DNA from: Candidatus Cloacimonadota bacterium
GTDB lineage: Bacteria; Cloacimonadota; Cloacimonadia; Cloacimonadales; TCS61
Length of the DNA: 5,743 bases
Assembly: GCA_011372345.1 (NCBI GenBank)
Contig: DRTC01000681.1
Location: 1 to 5,743, forward strand
Direction of reading: 5' to 3'
This document shows positions 1-5,707 of this stretch, piece by piece. Under the pieces are notes generated by a model. That model had not been told where the DNA came from. It searched no databases and saw only the letters and a list, made by a program, of their open reading frames with translations. The number at the start of each line of letters is the position of its first letter. Within the stretch, counting starts at the first letter, position 1. The position numbers and the translations under genes are program-made.

Positions 1-96
1 AGGCATATCCCAGAAACAGATCAAACCGGTCTTGTTTTTAGGGGAGATTTCCCAAAAGTGCTTTAATGGTATAGAAAATAATAAGTTAAGTGTCAT

Positions 97-128
97 ATTA
101 ACAGGTTCTGTGTTACAGAACCTGTAAT
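97..128 (+). promoter_or_regulatory. Leader hairpin upstream of gene 1
   Basis: The arms ACAGGTTCTGT (101-111) and ACAGAACCTGT (115-125) pair perfectly over 11 bp around a GTT loop. Three more A-T pairs (97-99 with 126-128) form if A100 is bulged. Only a TTTT run (128-131) follows, and the ribosome binding site begins at 134. No promoter could fit between hairpin and gene, so if gene 1 is transcribed from upstream the hairpin lies in its 5' leader. There it could act as an attenuator, an mRNA-stabilising stem or the weak terminator of an upstream unit. The structure is seen directly; the role is inferred. Confidence 0.6.
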
Positions 129-133
129 TTTAA

Positions 134-139
134 AGGAGG
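134..139 (+). promoter_or_regulatory. Ribosome binding site of gene 1
   Basis: A full AGGAGG Shine-Dalgarno core sits 4 bases before ATG 144. This fixes the start, which also gives a clean signal peptide. Gene 2 has the same core at the same spacing. Confidence 0.85.
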
Positions 140-143
140 AAAT

Positions 144-2450
144 ATGAGAAGATTATTATTGTTTTTATTCCTGTTATCAGGAATTTCATCCCTGCAAAGC
201 CAGGGTATGATCATCGATCATGAGTGTATCGACATCAGTCAAATCCCTTCGACTGTTATCGATGATGTACAGTCAGACATCAAATGGCATTACGCTCATA
301 CATCACACGGAGAACAATTGACCTGGGGTTTACAGTTTTTAGAAAACAGTGATCCTTCTCTTGCTTATGAAGTAGGATATCAGTACTTACCGAATGTTGC
401 CGGTTCTCTCTGCATTTTTGATGGTCAGGAAACTGATACTTACATAACACCGGATCTTTATTGGGAAACTCATACAGGCAGAACAATGACGCAAAATGTT
501 CTGGATAATAATCCTACCATCAATGTTTCGATGTGGTGTTTCTGCACACAATGCAATTATTATAATGCATCCCAGATACAGAATTATCTCGATACAATGG
601 CAGACTTTGAAGCAGCTAATCCCGGAGTTACTTTTATCTATACGACTGGAAATGCACAAACAGACGGAGCCGAAGGTTATAACCGTTATTTAAGAAATGA
701 GCAGATACGGAATTATTGTATCACCAATAACAAAGTTCTCTTCGACTTTGCTGACCTTGATTGCTGGCACAATGGAGTGATGAATTCTTATGAATACGAT
801 TCTACTATAATTCCATTACAACATCCGGATTTTGATGGAGATATTTACGGACACACAACTCAAGCATCATGCGAACAAAAAGGAAGAGCTGTCTGGTGGA
901 TGATGGCAAGACTTCAAGGTTGGACTCCTGTTCCTCCTTCCGGATTTACAGTAACTCCATCCGCTATAAATTTTGGAGAAGTAAATATCGAAGAAACCGA
1001 TTCCGAGATCTTCACCCTCGAAAATGTCGATTCAGTTCCGATCGTTATTGACCAAATACTATCTGATGATCCTGCATTCACCCTTGTCGATCTTGATGCC
1101 AGACCAGGAGATCGACTTTCTGGTTTTACACTTCCAGTATCAGGAACTCGAGACATCCAGGTTACTTTCGATCCTGATGCAGTTCAGTCATATTCAGGAA
1201 CAATAACTATTTATTCCACACAAGTCGGTAATTCTACAGTTGCTGTCTCCGGAGAAGGAACTGATTCTCCCAGTGGAGGTTATCATGTTTGCGGTGATGT
1301 GGATGGAACCTGGAATTATGATCTCATTTATGTTGATTGCGACCTGCAAATTCCACATGATTATACCCTGACTATCAATCCTCCTGCCGGAGGAACAGAT
1401 ATTATTTTTACCGGTCATTACAAATTCTCTGTTTCTGGAAGATTAGTGATCAATGGAACAGCAAATGATAGCATTCGATTCCATGCTCAAAATCCAACAA
1501 CCGGATGGTATGGATTAAGATTTTACGATATTTCCTGGAACGGAATGGATTCCAGTAAAATAACTTATACATCATTCAAGGATGGAAATGCTAATGGTAC
1601 TGGTTGGGAAAACGGTTTTGGCGGAGCAATGTTCGTTTATGAATCATCACGTCTGCGAATTGAAAATTGTCTTTTTGAAGGAAATTCTGCCGATGATGGT
1701 GGAGGTGGAATTCATATCAGGTATTCATCACCGATTATTAAAAATTGCGTTTTCCGAGATAATTCTGCTTCAAACGGTGGAGCAATTCAATTCAACGGTG
1801 CAAATGGATCTCTGGATTATTGCCTTTTAAATAATAACAGCGCATCCTACGGAGCAGCAATTTATATCGGCGGCTGCAGTCCGGAAATTTTCAACTGCAC
1901 TATTTCTGAAAATACTGCATCGACAAATGGTGGAGCAGTTGTTCTTTATGACTGGTCATATCCAACTTTGACAAATTGTATCTTATGGAATGATTCTCCT
2001 AACGAAATCCACATTCTCGTTGATGGCGGAACACCTGATCCGACATATTGTGATATTGATGGAAGTTGGACCGGAACCGGAAACATAAACTCCGATCCAT
2101 TATTTGAAAATCCTGCTAATTATGATTTTGCTCTAACTTCAGGATCTCCCTGTATCGATTCCGGCGATCCGTCTTCACCAAATGATCCAGATGGAACCAG
2201 GAATGATATGGGAGCATATTATTATGATCAGAATGCTCTTTCTGCTCCTGATGTTGTCATCTTCTATTCCGCCGGTACTGTAACTCTCGATTGGGATGCA
2301 GTTATTGGAGCAACTTCTTACAATGTTTACAGCGATCCAAATCCTGAGGGAACATTTTCCAATTTGGAACAATCCGGAATTACAGCTACCGAATGGAGTG
2401 AAGCTGTTTCCGGAGATCTGAAGTTTTATCAAGTAACAGCAGAAAATTAA
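144..2450 (+). CDS. Secreted multidomain protein: SGNH-like head, ASH Ig-like domain, beta-helix, FN3-like tail
   Basis: This is a predicted exported protein of 768 residues; its function is unknown. Residues 1-20 look like a Sec signal peptide (MRR, a Leu/Phe-rich core, cut near SLQSQ-G) without a lipobox cysteine. Residues about 24-260 form a globular domain with HTSHG (52-56), WCFCTQC (131-137), TTGN (167-170), RNEQIR (184-189), FDFADLD (200-206) and H237 before KGRAVWW (246-252). From memory this pattern belongs to an uncharacterised secreted family that may have an SGNH/GDSL-hydrolase-like fold. An enzymatic role is not shown, and a classical GDS block is absent. Residues about 267-372 match the ASH/choice-of-anchor-D Ig-like type (INFGEV near the start, VTFDP, closing VSGEGT). 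Residues about 383-460 are a beta-helix N-cap (CGDVDGTW). About five coils follow, with Gly-rich turns at 493, 521, 545, 570 and 596, roughly 26 residues apart and similar to Chlamydia Pmp GGA repeats. A closing block (DPLF, SPCIDSG, NDMGAYY) spans 650-693, and an FN3-like domain spans about 700-768. No membrane anchor or barrel is visible. Start ATG 144 has an ideal ribosome binding site. Confidence 0.9.
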   Translation: MRRLLLFLFLLSGISSLQSQGMIIDHECIDISQIPSTVIDDVQSDIKWHYAHTSHGEQLTWGLQFLENSDPSLAYEVGYQYLPNVAGSLCIFDGQETDTYITPDLYWETHTGRTMTQNVLDNNPTINVSMWCFCTQCNYYNASQIQNYLDTMADFEAANPGVTFIYTTGNAQTDGAEGYNRYLRNEQIRNYCITNNKVLFDFADLDCWHNGVMNSYEYDSTIIPLQHPDFDGDIYGHTTQASCEQKGRAVWWMMARLQGWTPVPPSGFTVTPSAINFGEVNIEETDSEIFTLENVDSVPIVIDQILSDDPAFTLVDLDARPGDRLSGFTLPVSGTRDIQVTFDPDAVQSYSGTITIYSTQVGNSTVAVSGEGTDSPSGGYHVCGDVDGTWNYDLIYVDCDLQIPHDYTLTINPPAGGTDIIFTGHYKFSVSGRLVINGTANDSIRFHAQNPTTGWYGLRFYDISWNGMDSSKITYTSFKDGNANGTGWENGFGGAMFVYESSRLRIENCLFEGNSADDGGGGIHIRYSSPIIKNCVFRDNSASNGGAIQFNGANGSLDYCLLNNNSASYGAAIYIGGCSPEIFNCTISENTASTNGGAVVLYDWSYPTLTNCILWNDSPNEIHILVDGGTPDPTYCDIDGSWTGTGNINSDPLFENPANYDFALTSGSPCIDSGDPSSPNDPDGTRNDMGAYYYDQNALSAPDVVIFYSAGTVTLDWDAVIGATSYNVYSDPNPEGTFSNLEQSGITATEWSEAVSGDLKFYQVTAEN

Positions 2451-2455
2451 TGTAG

Positions 2456-2474
2456 CACGAAATTGCATCTCGTG
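2456..2474 (+). repeat. Hairpin 3 bases after the gene 1 stop (TAGCAC family)
   Basis: CACGAAAT (2456-2463) and ATCTCGTG (2467-2474) pair around a TGC loop with one A-C mismatch (2461/2469). The motif TAGCAC begins at 2453, 3 bases after the TAA, and the hairpin is followed by GCAAAA. The same arrangement follows gene 2 at 5437-5460. No T tract follows, so it is not a standard intrinsic terminator. It may be an interspersed palindromic repeat or a 3'-end mRNA structure. Confidence 0.65.
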
Positions 2475-2483
2475 GCAAAAACC

Positions 2484-2499
2484 CATTTTACAAAAAATG
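2484..2499. repeat. Short AT-rich inverted repeat
   Basis: CATTTT (2484-2489) and AAAATG (2494-2499) pair over 6 bp around an ACAA loop. It is weak alone, but it is one of four inverted repeats packed into the gap between the two genes. Confidence 0.3.
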
Positions 2500-2511
2500 T
2501 GCGACAGTATC

Positions 2512-2528
2512 CCCATCGTCCCGATGGG
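2512..2528. repeat. Intergenic hairpin CCCATCG/CGATGGG
   Basis: A perfect 7-bp GC-rich stem (2512-2518 with 2522-2528) closes on a TCC loop. An A-rich stretch follows instead of T's, so it does not look like an intrinsic terminator for gene 1. It resembles a small interspersed palindromic repeat or an RNA-processing stem between two possibly co-transcribed genes. Confidence 0.5.
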
Positions 2529-2560
2529 AAACGAAGTTAAAAAAGAATCCAGAAACGAAA

Positions 2561-2577
2561 ACCACCAAGACGGTGGT
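2561..2577. repeat. Intergenic hairpin ACCACC/GGTGGT
   Basis: A perfect 6-bp stem (2561-2566 with 2572-2577) surrounds the 5-base loop AAGAC. It ends 36 bases before the gene 2 ribosome binding site, so it would lie in the gene 2 leader or in a read-through transcript. There is no T tract. Its role is unknown. Confidence 0.45.
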
Positions 2578-2613
2578 GATACAAAAAATTAAATACCAAA
2601 ATGGTGAATATTC

Positions 2614-2619
2614 AGGAGG
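2614..2619 (+). promoter_or_regulatory. Ribosome binding site that decides the gene 2 start
   Basis: AGGAGG lies 4 bases before ATG 2624, the same layout as gene 1. It argues for ATG 2624 over the in-frame GTG at 2573, which has no such site and would put 17 polar residues before the signal peptide. Confidence 0.85.
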
Positions 2620-2623
2620 AAAA

Positions 2624-5434
2624 ATGAAAAGTTTTGTTTTAGTAGTTTTAGTTTTAATAGCTGGCAGCATCTTCGCAACTAATGTTTCCGGAGATGTGAG
2701 TGGAACCTGGGATTTTGCTGGAAGTCCATATCGGATTGTTGGAGATACGAATATTCCAATCGATGAAGTTTTAACAATTGAAGCAGGTGTGATAGTTGTT
2801 TTTGATGATTATTATGAATTTCGCATTCGCGGTCAATTGCTGGTAAATGGAACAAGCGAAAATAAGGTTTATTTCATGGCTTATGATCCTTATACGGTTG
2901 GCTGGCAGGGTTTATATTTCTTTCAAACGATCATTAATACACAACCTGCTTCAGTTCTGAATTACTGCTACATTACACATGGAGAAGCGGTCGATGGTGG
3001 AGGAATCAATTGTTATTATGCAGAGATTGAACTAAACAACTGCAACATTTATAACAATTCAGCAACTAGTGACGGAGGTGGGATTTATGCTTCTTTCTCC
3101 ACGCTTACTTTGAATAATACAACCATCGAGGATAACTATGCCAATCAAAGCGGCGGGATAGACTGTCATCAATCCAACACAATGGATTTGACCAATGTCG
3201 ATATCATCAACAATGACGCAGAACAAACCGGCGGCATGTCTATTGATTGGAGTTCGATCGTAACAATGACTAATGTTTTGATCGATAACAATACATCACA
3301 CGGTTATGGCGGCGGACTTTATATTGGAACAAATTCAGATGTTACTTTTGATACTGTCACGATCAGCAATAACAACGCTGACATTGGCGAGGGTGGAGGA
3401 ATGTACCTTTATCAGACGGTAACTCTGACTTCACCTGGTTCCGTTACAATCAGTGATAATTCAGCTGGTTATGGTGGCGGAATCGTTTGCTACAACGACT
3501 GCAGTCCGAACATTTTTGATTATCAAATTCACGATAATTTTGCGAACTGGTATGGCGGCGGAGTTTACTGCTATTCCAACAGCAGTCCGGAGATTAATTC
3601 CCTGATCTATGATAATGAATCTGGAAATTCCGGAGGTGGAGTTTATATATATGAATCTGCTCCGCTTTTGAATGACAGTGAGATCACTGAAAATACAGCA
3701 GGAGTTAAAGGCGGAGGTATCTACTCATATAACTCAAACTTTATTTTATATGATTCTCTTGTTGAAGATAACACTTCAGCAGATGCCGGCGGCGGACTTT
3801 ATCTGGGCTATAATTCATATCCATCTCTTGAATCTTCTACCATAATCAACAACAGGTCTATCAAAGGAGGTGGAATTTACTTCGATTCAAGTGCTGGAGC
3901 AAACTTTAATATGTTCGCTCGCTGCGATCTTTATTCTAATATTGGAGCTTCCGGAAATGACTTATATTCATACGGAGGTTCTACTCCGATCGAAGTTTAT
4001 GTTGATTATTTCACTGTTGCCAATCCCAATGATTACTTTGCTCATCCGATCGGGGATTTCATTTTCTCCATCCTGAACAGTATAGAGACGCAGGTTGCTG
4101 CTGATCTTTATGTCAGTTCTTTTGACGGATCCGATCTTAACTCCGGTCTTGATGCAGGCAATCCTCTCAAAACAATCACCAAAGCAATGACCAAAATCGA
4201 AGCAGACGCAGGAAATCCTCGCACGATCTATCTGGCAGGTGGAACTTATTCAAATGGATTTTCCGCAGAAACTTATCCGTTGAACTGCAAAGATTTTGTG
4301 ACAATTTCCGGTAGTAACAGAGAAAACACTTGGTTGGATGCGGAAGATAACAGCACTGTTCTTTATCTCGACGGAGATGAATCCGTAACGCTTGAGAATC
4401 TGACGGTGATGAACGGTTCGGCAACTTACGGTGGCGGTGTTTATTGCTCTGATTATTCTGATCTTACCATGCAGACTGCTTATGTTCGAGACAATTATGC
4501 ATCAGAAGGGGGCGGGGTGATTTACTGTGCCTGGGATTCCAACCTTGATCTTTCCAATGTTGATATTTATGATAATAATTCCGACATTTTTGGCGGCGGG
4601 ATCGAAGTAACTATCAGTTCTTCCATCACAATGAATAACGGAAATATCTATTCCAATACTGCAGGCAATGGCGGAGGACTCTATTTAAGCGTTTTGATCG
4701 CAGAACTGAACAATGTTAATATCTATGAAAATACAGCGGACAGCGGTGGAGGTATCTATGCGGAGATGTGTATGACAACCACTCTGACTGCATGTGTCAT
4801 TTGCGATAATATTGCCAATTTCGAGGGGGACGGAATTTACATATTTGGGGATATGATGCCGTTTACGATCGATATGATTGATTGTATTGTCTGCGATGAG
4901 ATTTATGAATTTTCTCCCTACCTGGGAAGATATGATTTCATCAACGCTACATACTGCAATATCGCGGGAGGATGTGAAGGAGTAGGAAACATCGATGTTG
5001 ATCCCGAATTCATTGATCCTGATAATGGAAACTATCACCTCTCCCCTACATCTCTCTGTGTTGATGCAGGCAATCCTGATCCTGCTTATAATGATCCGGA
5101 AGATCCGGAAAATCCCGGCTATGCTCTATTTCCAGCCCTGGGAACTATAACTGCTGATATGGGAAGTTACGGTGGACCTGGAGCCGATGATTGGGATGAA
5201 CCTGAAGCAACTCCACCCTCCGCACCGGATAATGTAACGATCACGATCACATATAACGGAGCATTTATCCAATGGGATGCAGTCCCTGAAGCAACTTCTT
5301 ACAATATCTATGTGGCGGATGCGAATGATCCATACGGAACTTATTCTCTATTGGATAATACAACCGAGACAGACTGGACAGAAGCAGTTGGTGCGAATGA
5401 GAAGAGGTTTTATTATGTGACGGCGGTCAATTAG
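2624..5434 (+). CDS. Secreted double beta-helix protein with FN3-like tail (polymorphic-repeat surface protein)
   Basis: With the ATG at 2624 the product has 936 residues. Residues 1-18 are a good Sec signal peptide (MKSF, a Val/Leu-rich core, cut after SIFA). Residues about 22-100 are the beta-helix N-cap (SGDVSGTW; WQGLYF near 94-99), paralogous to residues 383-460 of gene 1. The first solenoid spans about 108-443, with Gly-rich turns at 125, 151, 177, 203, 229, 257, 284, 311, 337, 363, 389 and 415. The period is 26-28 residues, usually GGG plus Ile/Leu/Val-Tyr after an NNxA-like stretch. A second cap of the DUF1565/pectin-lyase-like kind spans about 494-573 (YVSSFDGSDLNSG, then PLKTITKAM and IYLAGGTYS). 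The second solenoid has turns at 603, 629, 657, 683, 708 and 735. A closing block at about 777-853 (DPEFIDPDNGNYHL, DAGNP, DMGSYGGPG) leads to an FN3-like domain at 867-936. No enzyme active site is evident. The likely role is an extracellular or surface adhesin or glycan-contact scaffold, by inference from fold alone. There is no barrel or anchor, so it is not a classical autotransporter. It lies 173 bases after gene 1 and may be co-transcribed with it. Confidence 0.9.
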   Translation: MKSFVLVVLVLIAGSIFATNVSGDVSGTWDFAGSPYRIVGDTNIPIDEVLTIEAGVIVVFDDYYEFRIRGQLLVNGTSENKVYFMAYDPYTVGWQGLYFFQTIINTQPASVLNYCYITHGEAVDGGGINCYYAEIELNNCNIYNNSATSDGGGIYASFSTLTLNNTTIEDNYANQSGGIDCHQSNTMDLTNVDIINNDAEQTGGMSIDWSSIVTMTNVLIDNNTSHGYGGGLYIGTNSDVTFDTVTISNNNADIGEGGGMYLYQTVTLTSPGSVTISDNSAGYGGGIVCYNDCSPNIFDYQIHDNFANWYGGGVYCYSNSSPEINSLIYDNESGNSGGGVYIYESAPLLNDSEITENTAGVKGGGIYSYNSNFILYDSLVEDNTSADAGGGLYLGYNSYPSLESSTIINNRSIKGGGIYFDSSAGANFNMFARCDLYSNIGASGNDLYSYGGSTPIEVYVDYFTVANPNDYFAHPIGDFIFSILNSIETQVAADLYVSSFDGSDLNSGLDAGNPLKTITKAMTKIEADAGNPRTIYLAGGTYSNGFSAETYPLNCKDFVTISGSNRENTWLDAEDNSTVLYLDGDESVTLENLTVMNGSATYGGGVYCSDYSDLTMQTAYVRDNYASEGGGVIYCAWDSNLDLSNVDIYDNNSDIFGGGIEVTISSSITMNNGNIYSNTAGNGGGLYLSVLIAELNNVNIYENTADSGGGIYAEMCMTTTLTACVICDNIANFEGDGIYIFGDMMPFTIDMIDCIVCDEIYEFSPYLGRYDFINATYCNIAGGCEGVGNIDVDPEFIDPDNGNYHLSPTSLCVDAGNPDPAYNDPEDPENPGYALFPALGTITADMGSYGGPGADDWDEPEATPPSAPDNVTITITYNGAFIQWDAVPEATSYNIYVADANDPYGTYSLLDNTTETDWTEAVGANEKRFYYVTAVN

Positions 5435-5441
5435 CATAGCA

Positions 5442-5456
5442 CAGAATTGTATTCTG
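5442..5456 (+). repeat. Hairpin after the gene 2 stop (TAGCAC family)
   Basis: CAGAAT (5442-5447) and ATTCTG (5451-5456) form a perfect 6-bp stem with a TGT loop, followed by CAAAA. TAGCAC starts at 5437, 3 bases after the TAG stop. The loop lies 11 bases from the start of TAGCAC, exactly as after gene 1. Two stem positions differ from the gene 1 copy by compensatory changes (G-C to A-T and A-T to G-C). Confidence 0.7.
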
Positions 5457-5470
5457 CAAAATAAAAAGAT

Positions 5471-5521
5471 AAACCTTCAAGGTTTCGCGAACTGATGTTC
5501 GAATAACCTTGAAGGTTTTTT
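5471..5521 (+). terminator. Rho-independent terminator of gene 2, possibly bidirectional
   Basis: A perfect 14-bp stem (5471-5484 with 5505-5518, core ACCTTCAAGGT) continues through a 3x3 internal loop into a second stem, CGAAC/GTTCG (5488-5492 with 5497-5501), with a TGAT loop. The descending arm runs into TTTTTT (5516-5521) and then CTATTTTT. The opposite side is A-rich (AAAATAAAAAG, 5458-5468), so the reverse strand would also read stem then T-rich tract. It starts 37 bases after the gene 2 stop and is the best transcription end in the window. Confidence 0.85.
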
Positions 5522-5529
5522 CTATTTTT

Positions 5530-5557
5530 GTAGGGAACAGGCATGCCTGTTCCCTGC
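5530..5557. repeat. Near-perfect 28-base palindrome
   Basis: Positions 5532-5555 are a perfect 24-base palindrome (core GGGAACAGGCATGCCTGTTCCC at 5533-5554) with no loop. The outer G5530-C5557 pair and a T-G wobble extend it. It starts with TGTAGG, recalling TGTAGC at the hairpin after gene 1, so it may be another member of one interspersed repeat family. A two-fold symmetric protein-binding site is an alternative. Confidence 0.65.
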
Positions 5558-5628
5558 ATTATATCTCCAATTAAACACATAGAAAAGTCAATTCTTTATA
5601 TTTCAGTAAGATCAGAACTCCTGACCTC

Positions 5629-5690
5629 TAAAAATTATTTATTTGATAAATCCGTTTATAATGCTTGATTATCAAACATAATAATTTTTA
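5629..5690. repeat. Long imperfect AT-rich inverted repeat
   Basis: The outer arms TAAAAATTATT (5629-5639) and AATAATTTTTA (5680-5690) pair over 11 bp. The inner arms TTTGATAA (5642-5649) and TTATCAAA (5669-5676) pair over 8 bp, with only 2 and 3 unpaired bases between the segments. The 19-base loop contains TATAAT (5657-5662). It could be an operator-like element, an RNA hairpin or the remnant of a small mobile repeat. Confidence 0.5.
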
Positions 5691-5707
5691 ATGAAAGAAA
5701 ATAAGAT

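Noticed and set aside
62..75. Promoter for gene 1 with TATAGA (70-75) or TTTAAT (62-67) as -10
   Set aside because: No acceptable -35 hexamer lies 16-18 bases upstream of either, and in AT-rich DNA such hexamers are expected by chance.
1..127. Open frames running in from the left edge (one stopping at 66, another at 127) that could be the tail of an upstream gene
   Set aside because: Both are too short to show recognisable protein signal, and the longer one runs through the leader hairpin. Neither can be preferred without upstream sequence.
2573..2623. Longer start of gene 2 at GTG 2573
   Set aside because: It has no Shine-Dalgarno site, begins inside the ACCACC/GGTGGT hairpin and puts 17 polar residues ahead of a clear signal peptide. 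ATG 2624 has AGGAGG at the same spacing as gene 1.
2451..2623. Integron attC-like site between the two genes
   Set aside because: No paired RYYYAAC/GTTRRRY core sites are present, and the stems are short and unrelated to each other.
2175..2670. Reverse-strand open frames covering the end of gene 1 and the intergenic gap
   Set aside because: They overlap the coding end of gene 1 or the palindromes, show no domain pattern or ribosome binding site, and look like by-products of coding bias and repeats.
3000..3930. CRISPR-like or recent tandem DNA repeat, suggested by regularly spaced GG-rich blocks
   Set aside because: The regularity is at protein level, with a 26-28 codon period. The DNA of the units differs widely and the frame stays open throughout, so these are beta-helix coils.
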